Translations under genes and position numbers: made by a program
Notes under the pieces: model-generated
What the model was told of the DNA's origin: nothing
Seen by the model: only the letters and a program-made list of their open reading frames with translations
The model's database searches: none
Part shown: positions 27,846-39,400 of the stretch, piece after piece
Numbering within the stretch: position 1 is the stretch's first letter
Layout of the letters: each line of letters begins with the position of its first letter
Assembly: GCF_019649015.1 (NCBI RefSeq)
Contig: NZ_BLPI01000001.1
Span: forward strand, 2,785,001 to 2,849,000
Reading direction: 5' to 3'
Length of the DNA stretch: 64,000 nt
Origin: Agarivorans litoreus
Lineage (GTDB): Bacteria > Pseudomonadota > Gammaproteobacteria > Enterobacterales > Celerinatantimonadaceae

Positions 27846-30800
27846 GACGTCTTGCGTATTTTTTGCTCGGATTGCTCTGTTGTTATACGGTTACTTCCTC
27901 TGCTGATTGGAGCGCGAGTTTTGTCGAAGGGGTTAATTCTTATACCTCCTCGGGTGAAATTGACTTTGTTAGTTCTTCAACGCTATCTAACGCCCCGCCT
28001 AATCGCAAACTCCCAGCAAACGTTGTTAATGATCCTGACAATGGCAATACTTCCGGCTATGCCGGAGCTTGCCTAGGCGTGAATGGCAGAGGCATTTGTC
28101 AAGAGAGAGGTAACAACCCTCCTTTGGCGGTTAAACCAAATGGCATCCCTTTGTTTGAGGAGTGCCGAACGACGAGTAATCAAAATATCTCACCCGGTTG
28201 GAATGAGAATATAGAGCTGCCTGCAGGCGAATACGGCGATGTTTATATTAACGTGAGTGGTAACTTCAAATTTGTTGATGAAGGTGGTGTTTATAGGATT
28301 AAGCATCTAAATGTCAATAATGGAACTGTTGAGTTCGCAGCAGGTCAATATTGGGTTGAAAGACTGACCCTCAATTATGGTACAAATATCATCTTGCCGT
28401 CTTCTGGTTCGGTCGTTTTTTTTATAGAGTCAAATTATCGGCATAATGGGGATATTACTGGTGATGCAGGTCACCCTGAAAGACTAGTTTTTTATTCTTA
28501 TGGCGACTTTGTACAAAATGGTGGGACAACCCTACATGCCTATGTCTTTAGCGAGCAGTTCGCATCACTTGACGGCAGCGCTACTTTAAATGGCGCAATT
28601 ACGGGCGATGGAGTTCTTCTAAATGGACAGAGTGAGGTGGTATTCCAAGATAGATCTAATCAAATAGATGTTGTGCCTGATTGTGGATCTTCAGCCGAGC
28701 CCCTGTTATTGCAGTTTGGTAGCGATGGCGCTGGTCAAAACGGTGGAACAGTCACCTTTGATCAAGCGTATCAGTCTAAACCTTTAGTTTTTTTGATGAC
28801 GCCAATGGATGCCAGTGACCCAAATAATGATGGGCCTGTAGCTGCAGTGTTAACCAATGTTATTCAAAGTAACGGTGAGTGGACGGGTTTTACCTGGGCA
28901 CGGCAAGAGCCGCCAGGAAACACCACGCCTTCGAAGAATATTCAAGCGATTGATTGGATTGCGGTGAATGAGGGAGAACATTTTCTAGAAGATGGTACTG
29001 AGTTAAGAGCGGGAACTATAGAAACGAATAAAGCCTTTCCGTTTCCGGATAGAAGCTATTTCAATGTTGATATGCCTGGTAATCTTTCAGTGGTGCTGCA
29101 TCAAAAGCAATCACGTAATAATAACTGTTGGCTAAGCTCAAACTCAGAATTCAACAATAATGGGATTCGCTTAGCGATAGATAGCAGCGAAGTCTATGAT
29201 ACTAATTTCTTTGGCTCTGCGCGTTACTGTGTCTCGGATAATGATTCAATCTTTTACACCGATATACAAAATGACACCGTCGCCTACCTTGCAACAGAGC
29301 CAACGGTAGGCGCTATCACGGTAGATAATCAGGTGGTAAATTATCAATTTGGCAACTCCGTTACTCATGGTAGTGGCGGCAGTACCATCTCACCAGAGGC
29401 TACTTGTGACTACACCACCAGTTATCAAACTAATCTGTTTGCTACGCCCCCCATTTTGGTGGGCAGCAAAAATGAGCGACGTGGTAATAATGGTGGTTGG
29501 TTAAGGCGATGTCAGCACAATGCCGCTAATTTTTCGATGATCACCGAAGAAGACCAATATCGGGATAATGAACGTAATCACTTGGCGGAGAAATACAGTT
29601 ATATGGCGTTCGCCTCTAATTCTTCGGTGCAGGTGCCTGGTCTTAATATCTTTGCTGATAGTGCCGGACTCACCTGTGATATCCATGAGGTGACTATCCA
29701 AGCGACTTTAGATGGGCAAATTGACCAGAACTTTCAAGGAACTGTTGGGCTGACTACTTCAACTAATAGAGGCACTTGGTCGCAAGGTAATGGCCAAGGC
29801 AACTTGCAAGCTGGAGCAGATAATGGTCAAGCCAGCTATAGCTTTGTACCTAACGATTTAGGTGAAGTGACCTTGGGTTTATTGCACCCTTTAGAGGGCG
29901 TTGTCACGCTTAGCGTAGCCGATGGTGGAATTAGTGCCAGTACCGTTGTGACCTTTAATGCCTATGGTTTTAAAGATGAGCTAATTGGAACTTGGGGAGA
30001 GAATCCCCACAAAGCTAATACCCAGTTTGTCCTTAAGCTTACCGCAGTGGGGAAAGACCCAGATGGTGGTGTTGGCTGTAGCCAAATCGCTAATTATCAA
30101 GGCACCAAAGATTTGAGCTTTTGGACTGATTATATCCAGCCTGCATCAGGAACGCGGCAACTGGCTGTGCAAGACCAAGTTAGCAATGAATTTGTAGATG
30201 TAAGCACTAGTCAAAGTGCCAATACCAAAATCAAAACAGTATTTTCTGGCGGTGAAGCGCAGCTTAATTTGCGTTATCCCGATGTAGGTCGTTTGGGCAT
30301 TAACTTTTGGGATGAAGAAGGCTCGATAATCGATGGCTCGACCACTACTTTGCTGGGAAGCTCTACCGCGGACTTAATCCCTGCGGGTTTCGTTTGGCAA
30401 AATATAAAAAATCAAACAGATGAGACTAGAGTTAATCCAACAACTTACTTCACGAAAGCTGGAGACCCTTTTATTTCTTCCCTAGTTGCAGTTATCGAAA
30501 ACTGCGATATCAGTACTCAGGGACAAGAGTGCCATGCACCTAACTTTGTGGCCGACCCTGATGATTTAAAGCAGGAGGCTAGCTTAGAAAGCCCAAGACC
30601 TGAGCCCGACCCAGAAAATGGCGTTGAAGGCGTTCTTAGTGAAGGCGCCATCGATAGCCAATCGGCAGGTGTGATGCGAATAATTGATACTAATTATTCT
30701 GAGGTGGGAAGCATAAATTACACTGGCTGGGTGTCTGAGTACCTAGCTTATGTTTTGGAAGATTATGCTGTAGCAAAAGCCAGTGATGTGGTTGGCAGTT

Positions 30801-31726
30801 TTTATCCACATCACTTTGAATTGACCGTGGCGAGCATTCAAGCTGCCTGTTTAGCGGGTGATTTTACTTATATTGGTCAGCAAGAGCAGCTGGTGAGTTG
30901 GACTTTGGTGGCTGAGAATGCATTTGGTGTTACTACCAAAAATTACTCTACAGATAAAAATGTCCCTGTTACCGAAGTTGGCAGAGATCTAGAAAATGAT
31001 TGGCGTTTTGTTAGTAGCTCTGCGGTGGCGGGTTTTGATGATGGCTTTACGATAGAAGAACCTAGCAGCACATGGGCTGATGGCGTGTTTACTCAAACAG
31101 ATTTACTTTCTGGCGTTGAAAAGCCGGTAACGGCGCAAGCTCCGGTAGTGGATGGCGCTATTAGCTTGTTTTATCAACATAGCGATGCTGGTATTCAATC
31201 TACCGATGGCACTTATGTGTGTGTGGGAGATGATGATACTGCTTATAGCTGTGTGTTGGGTACTGCTCCAGAGTTGCGCCATGGTCGAATTAAGCTTAAT
31301 AACGGCTTTGGCTCAGAGCTTCAAGCTATAGCAGTTAATGGCGAGTTGCAGTATTACGATGGTAGCCGGTACATCCGAAATACTGATGATGTGTGCAGTA
31401 ATCTCAATCTTCCTAGCTTAGAATTCTTACCTAAAGTTGATGCTAACTCCGCTCAAGTAGGCGGAGGCAGTTCTGATGTTTCACTTCGTTCTCCAGGCAC
31501 CGCAGAACAAGGCATAATTTGGGTCGATTTTACTGCTCCGGGTGACAGCAATACTGGGCAAGTGGATTATTGGTTTAATTTAGACAGTCATCTTAATTGG
31601 CTACGTGAAGATTGGAATGGTAATGGCAGCTACGAGAGTGCAGATGATGCTGCAGGAAGTGGCCAAGTGACCTTTGGTATATTTCGTCAAAGCGATCGGG
31701 TTATAGATCGTAGAATGCGCTATTGA
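27842..31726 (+). CDS. mshQ: MshQ: giant exported MSHA-associated protein, candidate tip adhesin
   Basis: This 1294-residue protein starts with a Sec signal peptide (about residues 1-20). Residues about 125-275 are rich in repeated short beta strands. Two segments, about 288-385 and 500-590, look like related lectin-type beta modules, with F-P-V style strands followed by a conserved aromatic/acidic ending (WIAVNEGEHF, YSYMAF). An Ig-like stretch follows at about 605-700, and the long C-terminus resembles DUF6701 of other MshQ proteins. There is no pilin motif and no C-terminal anchor. Position, size and export fit a PilY1-like tip role. It starts 4 bp inside mshP and ends the cluster. Confidence 0.82.
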   Translation: MRRLAYFLLGLLCCYTVTSSADWSASFVEGVNSYTSSGEIDFVSSSTLSNAPPNRKLPANVVNDPDNGNTSGYAGACLGVNGRGICQERGNNPPLAVKPNGIPLFEECRTTSNQNISPGWNENIELPAGEYGDVYINVSGNFKFVDEGGVYRIKHLNVNNGTVEFAAGQYWVERLTLNYGTNIILPSSGSVVFFIESNYRHNGDITGDAGHPERLVFYSYGDFVQNGGTTLHAYVFSEQFASLDGSATLNGAITGDGVLLNGQSEVVFQDRSNQIDVVPDCGSSAEPLLLQFGSDGAGQNGGTVTFDQAYQSKPLVFLMTPMDASDPNNDGPVAAVLTNVIQSNGEWTGFTWARQEPPGNTTPSKNIQAIDWIAVNEGEHFLEDGTELRAGTIETNKAFPFPDRSYFNVDMPGNLSVVLHQKQSRNNNCWLSSNSEFNNNGIRLAIDSSEVYDTNFFGSARYCVSDNDSIFYTDIQNDTVAYLATEPTVGAITVDNQVVNYQFGNSVTHGSGGSTISPEATCDYTTSYQTNLFATPPILVGSKNERRGNNGGWLRRCQHNAANFSMITEEDQYRDNERNHLAEKYSYMAFASNSSVQVPGLNIFADSAGLTCDIHEVTIQATLDGQIDQNFQGTVGLTTSTNRGTWSQGNGQGNLQAGADNGQASYSFVPNDLGEVTLGLLHPLEGVVTLSVADGGISASTVVTFNAYGFKDELIGTWGENPHKANTQFVLKLTAVGKDPDGGVGCSQIANYQGTKDLSFWTDYIQPASGTRQLAVQDQVSNEFVDVSTSQSANTKIKTVFSGGEAQLNLRYPDVGRLGINFWDEEGSIIDGSTTTLLGSSTADLIPAGFVWQNIKNQTDETRVNPTTYFTKAGDPFISSLVAVIENCDISTQGQECHAPNFVADPDDLKQEASLESPRPEPDPENGVEGVLSEGAIDSQSAGVMRIIDTNYSEVGSINYTGWVSEYLAYVLEDYAVAKASDVVGSFYPHHFELTVASIQAACLAGDFTYIGQQEQLVSWTLVAENAFGVTTKNYSTDKNVPVTEVGRDLENDWRFVSSSAVAGFDDGFTIEEPSSTWADGVFTQTDLLSGVEKPVTAQAPVVDGAISLFYQHSDAGIQSTDGTYVCVGDDDTAYSCVLGTAPELRHGRIKLNNGFGSELQAIAVNGELQYYDGSRYIRNTDDVCSNLNLPSLEFLPKVDANSAQVGGGSSDVSLRSPGTAEQGIIWVDFTAPGDSNTGQVDYWFNLDSHLNWLREDWNGNGSYESADDAAGSGQVTFGIFRQSDRVIDRRMRY

Positions 31727-31768
31727 TAGTAGATTGGCCGAAAAATATGCAATCTAAACCAAGTATTT

Positions 31769-31795
31769 AGTGAAAGGCAGGTGATAGCCTTCACT
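31769..31795 (+). other. Hairpin after mshQ
   Basis: AGTGAA-A-GGC pairs with GCC-TTCACT around an 8-nt loop, a 9-bp stem with one bulged A. No T-run follows, so intrinsic termination is doubtful; it may stabilise the 3' end of the msh transcript. It lies in the 178-bp gap before mreB, which must also hold the mreB promoter. Confidence 0.45.
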
Positions 31796-31847
31796 ATCCT
31801 TGGCTTCTCTCTATAGTATGCTTGCTAGTAACGGTTTGCATTGGTAA

Positions 31848-32948
<1,101 letters not shown>

Positions 32949-32956
32949 GCAGCCAC

Positions 32957-32991
32957 AACGAAGAACACGCCTTGTGTTCTTCGTTTTATTT
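32957..32991 (+). terminator. Intrinsic terminator/attenuator between mreB and mreC
   Basis: AACGAAGAACAC (32957-32968) and GTGTTCTTCGTT (32974-32985) form a perfect 12-bp stem around GCCTT, followed by TTATTT. Partial termination here would give more mreB than mreCD message. Confidence 0.88.
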
Positions 32992-33030
32992 AACTTTGTT
33001 CCAAACAGACAACTACTTAGGTAACGACCG

Positions 33031-33846
33031 ATGAAACCTATCTTCGGCCCAGGTCCATCTTTAGAGCTTCGCCTTGTGCTCGCTATTTTGTTGTCCATTT
33101 CTTTGATTTTCATCGACAGTAAACTGATTGCCTTTAAGCAAGTGCGAGTATATTTGCATTCCGCTGTGAGCCCTTTGCAATACATTGCCAATATGCCGGG
33201 TCAAGTTATGGACTCGATGTCCAATCAAGTGATTACCCGTGAACAGCTGAAGAAACAAAATAGTAGCTTGCGAGAGCAATTATTGCTTAATCGCGCCGAC
33301 CAGTTATTAATGGAAAGCCTAGCCAAAGAAAATTCCCGCTTACGTGCTTTATTGGGCTCTCCTGTTCGCAACGACAGCCGTAAGCTGGTGGCCGAAATCA
33401 TGGCCGTGGACTCAGATCCATTTTCGCATCAGGTGGTTATCGATAAAGGTAAATTAGATGGGGTGTTTGAAGGGCAGCCAGTAATTAACGATATTGGTGT
33501 GATAGGTCAAGTATTGCATGTAGGTACAACGACCAGCCGAGTATTGCTGATCACCGATGCGAGCCACGGCATTCCAGTGCGTATTGCGCGAAATGATATC
33601 CGAGCAGTGGCTACCGGTACTGGCGAATTAAATCGTTTGCAATTGCCGCATATACCGCGCAGTACCGATATCGGAGAAGGCGATGTACTTGTGACCTCTG
33701 GCTTAGGCGGTGTATTTCCAGAAGGCTACCCAGTGGCGGTCATTAATCGCTTTGATTATCAGGAAGGTAAGCCTTATGCCGACGTAATGGCTACGCCAGT
33801 GGTGGAGTTAGATCGCCTACGTTATTTACTGTTAATTTGGCCTTAA
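33031..33846 (+). CDS. mreC: Rod shape-determining protein MreC
   Basis: This 271-residue bitopic protein has an N-terminal cytoplasmic tail, a membrane helix at about residues 12-32, a coiled coil at about 68-105, and the periplasmic beta-barrel MreC domain ending in LLLIWP. It links MreB filaments to the periplasmic wall enzymes. It lies between mreB and mreD with 24 bp to mreD. Confidence 0.96.
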   Translation: MKPIFGPGPSLELRLVLAILLSISLIFIDSKLIAFKQVRVYLHSAVSPLQYIANMPGQVMDSMSNQVITREQLKKQNSSLREQLLLNRADQLLMESLAKENSRLRALLGSPVRNDSRKLVAEIMAVDSDPFSHQVVIDKGKLDGVFEGQPVINDIGVIGQVLHVGTTTSRVLLITDASHGIPVRIARNDIRAVATGTGELNRLQLPHIPRSTDIGEGDVLVTSGLGGVFPEGYPVAVINRFDYQEGKPYADVMATPVVELDRLRYLLLIWP

Positions 33847-33870
33847 ACATTGGCTTGATAAAGGCATCGT

Positions 33871-34356
33871 ATGATTGAAAAAATTAATGGCCGCAGCGCT
33901 ATTATTGCAAGTTTGTTCATAGCATTAATATTGGCAATTATTCCTTTGCCATTAATTGCAGATGCTTTTCGTCCAGACTGGGTGTTGGTATGTGTATTCT
34001 ATTGGACAATTGCTTTACCCCATCGAAGCAATGTGGGGATTGCTTTTGTCGTGGGCTTTGTGCTTGATCTTCTGCTTGGTTCAACCCTAGGCGTTCGGGC
34101 CTTAGCCATGTCGATAGTGGCCTATATTGCGGCTACTAATTTTACCCGGTTGCGTAATTTTTCGGTTTGGCAGCAAGCACTAGTTGTTGGCGGCTTAACT
34201 GGTTTAGCGAAAATTGTGGTTTTTTGGGCAGAATACCTGGTTCAAGATATTCAGTTACCTTCTGGCTATTTTTATCCAGTTATTACGACTACTGTTGCTT
34301 GGCCTTGGATATTTTTGCTGCTGCGTAAGCTGCGCCGCCAGTGGAAAATATCATGA
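33871..34356 (+). CDS. mreD: Rod shape-determining membrane protein MreD
   Basis: This 161-residue polytopic protein has about five hydrophobic segments and the conserved region VVGFVLDLLLGSTLG. It completes the MreBCD complex in the inner membrane. Its stop overlaps the maf start as ATGA. Confidence 0.94.
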   Translation: MIEKINGRSAIIASLFIALILAIIPLPLIADAFRPDWVLVCVFYWTIALPHRSNVGIAFVVGFVLDLLLGSTLGVRALAMSIVAYIAATNFTRLRNFSVWQQALVVGGLTGLAKIVVFWAEYLVQDIQLPSGYFYPVITTTVAWPWIFLLLRKLRRQWKIS

Positions 34357-34931
34357 CGCAGCAATGCCCGTTGATTTTAGCGTCGGCCTCACCGAGAAGA
34401 ATTGAACTGCTTGCTCAGTTAGATTGGACCTTTACTGCACAAGCTGCTGATATTGATGAGACGCCCAAAGTGGGGGAGTCAGCACAAGCTTTGGTGTGTC
34501 GCTTGGCTGAAGAGAAGGCCGCTGCTGTTTACCAGCAGCAGGCTGACTTTCCGGTGGCGGTGCTAGGCTCAGATACTATTGTGGTATGCCAAGGCGAAGT
34601 ATTAGGTAAGCCAACAAACGCAGCAGACAGTCAGCGTATGCTGAGTTTATTAAGTGCTAAGCAGCATCAAGTAATGACAGCAATCAGCCTGTATCATCAG
34701 GGTGGTGTGGATACTCAGTTAGTCATAACTAAGGTGTTTTTTTGTCCGGTTTCAGAAAGTCAAATTGCGGCGTATTGGGCCACTGGTGAACCGGCAGATA
34801 AGGCGGGAAGTTATGCCATTCAAGGGCTTGGCGGTAAGTTTGTCGAACGTATTGAAGGTAGTTATAGTTCGGTGGTTGGTCTGCCATTGGTAGAGACTGA
34901 CCGTTTACTCCATTTACATTTAACTCGCTAG
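34353..34931 (+). CDS. maf: Maf-family nucleoside triphosphate pyrophosphatase (YhdE type)
   Basis: This 192-residue house-cleaning enzyme cleaves dTTP and UTP to monophosphates. It shows the N-terminal SASPRR motif (residues about 10-15), a central GSDT segment and the C-terminal QGLGGKFVERIEGSY region, all Maf hallmarks. ATG 34353 overlaps the mreD stop by four bases and is preferred to an in-frame GTG 12 bp upstream. The order mreBCD-maf-rng is conserved in gammaproteobacteria. Confidence 0.95.
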   Translation: MTQQCPLILASASPRRIELLAQLDWTFTAQAADIDETPKVGESAQALVCRLAEEKAAAVYQQQADFPVAVLGSDTIVVCQGEVLGKPTNAADSQRMLSLLSAKQHQVMTAISLYHQGGVDTQLVITKVFFCPVSESQIAAYWATGEPADKAGSYAIQGLGGKFVERIEGSYSSVVGLPLVETDRLLHLHLTR

Positions 34932-34937
34932 GTTACT

Positions 34938-36407
34938 ATGTCAGCAGAATTATTGATCAATGTTACCCCTACCGAGACTCGTGTTGCTTTAGTGGATAGC
35001 GGGATCTTGCAAGAAACCCACGTTGAGCGCGATGCGCGGCGTGGTATTGTTGGTAATATGTACAAAGGGCGAGTCAGCCGAGTACTGCCTGGGATGCAGG
35101 CGGCTTTTGTAGATATTGGTTTAGAAAAAGCCGCGTTTTTACATGCCTCTGACATTGTTCCGCATACGGAATGTGTTGATGTTACAGAACAAGAACACTT
35201 CCAAGCAGGAAATATTGCAGAGTTAGTCAGGCAAGGCCAAGACATTATGGTGCAGGTGGTAAAAGATCCACTAGGAACCAAGGGGGCACGTTTAACTACA
35301 GATATCACTTTGCCCTCACGTTACTTAGTGTTTATGCCGGGCAGCAGCCATGTTGGGGTCTCACAACGAATAGAAAGTGAACAAGAGCGCGAGCGTTTAA
35401 AAGAGATATGTGGCGACTTTGTTGATGAGTTGGGCGGCTTTATTATTCGCACAGCCGCTGAAGGCATCGGTGCTGATGAGCTTGAGCAAGATGCTGCTTT
35501 CTTAAAACGAGTATGGCGTAAGGTTCTACAGCGTAAAGAGAGCTCGCCGAGTAAAAGTAAGTTGTATGCAGAGCTGAATTTGGCGCTGCGGATCATTCGT
35601 GATTTTGTAGGCACTCATCTTGACCGTATTCGAGTTGATTCACGCGAGACCTATGAGCAATTAGTTTCTTTTAGTGCTGAGTTTGTGCCCGAGTTTACCG
35701 AAATCCTCGAGTACTATGCTGGCGACAGACCGATCTTTGATTTGTTTGATGTAGAGAATGAGATTCAACGCGCCCTAAAACGACGCGTGGACCTTAAGTC
35801 TGGCGGCTACCTGATTATCGACCAGACCGAAGCGATGACCACCATCGATATAAATACTGGCGCATTTGTTGGTCACCGAAACCTCGAAGAAACTATTTTC
35901 AATACTAATATAGAAGCCACTCAATCAATTGCCCGCCAGCTGCGTTTGCGCAATTTGGGTGGTATTGTGATTATCGATTTCATCGACATGGCCGACTCTG
36001 AACATCAGCGTCGTGTATTGCATAGTTTAGAACTGGCTTTAGCCAAAGATAGGGCTAAAACTAACATTAGCGGCTTTTCTCAATTAGGTTTAGTGGAGAT
36101 GACCCGCAAACGCACCCGAGAAAGCATTGAACATATTTTGTGTGGAGAGTGTCCAACCTGTCGTGGCCGTGGTACGGTAAAAACTGTCGAGACAGTATGT
36201 TACGAAGTGCTGCGTGAAATCATCCGGGTTAATCGCGCTTATGATGCAGATAACTTTATTGTATATGCGTCGACCAAAGTTGCAGATATGCTAATGGGAG
36301 AAGAATCACACAGCTTGGCTGAGTTAGAGGTGTTTATTGGAAAACAAGTTAGAGTTCAAACCGAGCCTATGTACAGTCAAGAGCAGTTTGACGTGGTGTT
36401 GATGTAG
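34938..36407 (+). CDS. rng: Ribonuclease G
   Basis: This 489-residue RNase E/G-family endonuclease matures the 16S 5' end and degrades some mRNAs. The N-terminal S1 RNA-binding region (about residues 35-125), the catalytic DNase I-like domain with DINTGAF and IIDFIDM metal-binding segments, and the zinc-link CPTC near residue 406 are all present. It lacks the long C-terminal scaffold of RNase E, which sets it apart. It starts 6 bp after maf. Confidence 0.97.
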   Translation: MSAELLINVTPTETRVALVDSGILQETHVERDARRGIVGNMYKGRVSRVLPGMQAAFVDIGLEKAAFLHASDIVPHTECVDVTEQEHFQAGNIAELVRQGQDIMVQVVKDPLGTKGARLTTDITLPSRYLVFMPGSSHVGVSQRIESEQERERLKEICGDFVDELGGFIIRTAAEGIGADELEQDAAFLKRVWRKVLQRKESSPSKSKLYAELNLALRIIRDFVGTHLDRIRVDSRETYEQLVSFSAEFVPEFTEILEYYAGDRPIFDLFDVENEIQRALKRRVDLKSGGYLIIDQTEAMTTIDINTGAFVGHRNLEETIFNTNIEATQSIARQLRLRNLGGIVIIDFIDMADSEHQRRVLHSLELALAKDRAKTNISGFSQLGLVEMTRKRTRESIEHILCGECPTCRGRGTVKTVETVCYEVLREIIRVNRAYDADNFIVYASTKVADMLMGEESHSLAELEVFIGKQVRVQTEPMYSQEQFDVVLM

Positions 36408-36411
36408 GTTT

Positions 36412-39400
36412 ATGGCAACTCCCTTACGCCGTGGTGCCAGAAAGTGCTGGTACGGCCTAGCGATCCTGTTAGTGATTATTGCCGTGTGCTTAAGTATTGC
36501 ACGCGGCATTTTGTCATTTGCCAGTAATTATAAAGATGACCTTGCGCAGTGGTTGGTTGCTGATCAAGATGCAGAGTTACGCATAGGTCAACTTAGTGCT
36601 CGGATGCGTAACTTCCGGCCCATGTTGGTATTTGAAGATACTGAAGTAGCAATTGGAAAAAACCGCAAAACTCGCTTCAGTGTTGGCGCATTGATGCTAG
36701 AACTAGATCTTTGGGAAACCCTTGAACAGCGCCGAGTGGTATTCAAAGATTTAGTGCTTGATGAGTTCCATTTAAAGCTTAGCGTCGACCCTGGAAATGG
36801 CTCATCGTCTCGGGATTTTAGCCAAAGTTATCAAGCTATTAGTGATGTTTTTTTGGGACAGCTCGAGAAGTTTAGTTTAACCAATAGTTTAATTGAACTT
36901 GGTTTACCTGAACATAGCATGAATTTTGATATTGCGAGCTTGGATTGGGTAAATAAAGGGCATTTACACCAAGGTAACGGTGAAATTTTAGTTGGCCAAG
37001 ATTGGCAAAATGGTCAAGTGAGCTTTCGGGTCGACTTGTTGGGTGATGCCTCAAACGTAGATGAATTAACAGGTAAGTTGTTTGCTAAGGTTGAACACCT
37101 TAATTTGCAAGCTTTGCGTAAATTGTTAGGTGGGGCGGCTCAGCACCTTGAAAGTGACATTAATCTCTCTTTATGGGCAGAGTTTGGCGCTGACCAGCAA
37201 CAACGCTGGGTAAGCCAGTGGCAACAAAGCCAACTTCGTTGGGGCAAACAAAACAGCCAGGTAATGAACATCGACAGCGGCCTTATTCAAGGTTTGAAGG
37301 TGGCAGATAAGTGGCGAATAGACAAGTTGCCTTGGCAACTTAGTATTAACGACAAGAGTACTGATTTTTCCTTACAAGGTTTGGCCAGTAAACAGCATCA
37401 TGCGTGGCGCTTGGCCGGCTTTGAGTTAGCCATTTGGTCACCCTTATTGGCTATATTAGAGGATAGCGAATCCGATATTGCTTGGTCTAAGTTGCTTACT
37501 GGTGGCCAACTTAATCATCTAGATATCGACTATATTCAAGCAACAAAACAACTGCGTTATCAAGCCGAGTTGGTTGACTTAAGTACTAAAGGTCAGTCTT
37601 TTATACCTAGCCTTACTCATTTAAATGCTCAAGTTTTGGGTGATACGCAGCACGCACAATTACGTTTGCAACAGCAAGGTGATTTTCACCTAGGCGTGCA
37701 ATTTGATGAAACTTGGACAATTGAGCAACTTGAGTCAGATATTGCCATTCACTTTGCAGATCCTGAATTTAGCTTACGCAGCCAATATACCCATTTGGTG
37801 ACACCAGAGCTAGATTTTGTTGGTAAATGGTCGCTAACTTGGCCAAAAGATGGCGCATGGCCAGTGTTAAGTTTGATGGCAAACGCCGAGATAAAAGACG
37901 CAGGGAAGGCTTATTGGTATTACCCAGAAGTTATGCCAGACAAGGTATTCTCTTACTTAAAAGATGCTTTAGTGGGAGGACAAGCAAAGCATAGTCAAGT
38001 GCTTTGGTATGGCCAACTTGATAATTATCCTTACGATGCTAACAACGGCATTTTCCAAGCGTTTGTACCACTCGATAATGCCACTTTTAAGTTCGATCCT
38101 GATTGGCCCGCGTTGCAAGAACTGCAGTTGGACTTGCTGTTTCAAAATGATGGCTTGTTTATGGAGAGTAATCGAGCACGTTTAGGAAAAGTGCCTGCAC
38201 AGCGGATCAGTGCCAGTATTCCAAAGTTTCAAAGCTATTCTGAGCTGTTTATTACTGGCAAGGTTGCTGGCTCGGCAGCTAGCGTACAGGACTATTTGTT
38301 GCAATCCCCCATCGATGCGCTTAGTGATAGTTTAACTCAGTTACCGCTTAGTAATGGCGATGTGTCGGGTGAGATTTATCTAAATATTCCACTCTATGAT
38401 GCTGATGTTGAGGTTAATGGTCATGTCGACTTCAATGGTAACAATATTGATGTTAAACCAGCAGGGATGAGCTTGAGCCAGATTAAAGGCCGCTTATATT
38501 TTCAAAATGAAACATTACGTACTAATAATTTAAGCGCACTTTGGCGGGGCATGCCACTGGATATTAAATTTAATACGCAAGCCATTGATGATGATTATTT
38601 ATTGAGTTTTGATTTGGGAGGACGCTGGCCGCTAGATGAAGTACAGCGAGCTTTTGGACTCCCTCTTGCCGAGTACCTATCGGGTAATCTTAATTGGCAG
38701 GGCGATTTAGATATACATTTAAAACCAGAAAGCCAGTTTGAGTACAAAGGTGATTTTCGTAGCGAGTTACTAGGATTAGCACTAACGTTGCCGGAACCTA
38801 TACAAAAGCGTCCAGCAGAAACCTGGCCTACCGCGCTAAGTATTACTGGTAATGCATCGAGTACTAAGTTGCAGTTAGAGTCTAATCAATTGATTTCAGG
38901 CTTTGCTCAGATTGATTTTGTTGAGGAAAAGAAAAAACTCAAATATGCCTTACTTAACTTAGGTGCGGATAATGATTTGCTCTGGCAAGGTGAAGGCTTA
39001 GCGATGTCATTTGAATTTAGTCAGTTAGATATGCAGCCTTGGCTGAGCTGGTCAAAGGAACAGATTAAGTTTACTCCGGAAAAACCTGAAACAAACTATA
39101 CCAATGTGAGTTTGGCTATACCGCCGTTAATGTTTATTCGCGGTGCGGTTGATGAGGCTCAGCTGTTAGGGCAAACTTTTAATAACTTCAATATTGCTTA
39201 TCTACCTCGAAGCAAAACCCAACTGCAAATTGAATCTGATCAGTTAATTGCTAGCATTGCCGCTCCCGAAAAACCAAGTGTAGAGCAAGCAGTAAAGGTT
39301 AATATTGAGAAAGCTCAGCTTAGTGAGCTGGACTTTTCTAAGCTAGATAAGGCACCTGAGCAACACAGTAGACAGACTGAGAAAGCAAATCGCTCTTTGC

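Noticed and set aside
12513-31726. MSHA locus as a recent genomic island
   Set aside because: Gene order and its junction with mreB match the stable locus of Vibrio and Shewanella; no integrase, tRNA or boundary repeats are seen.
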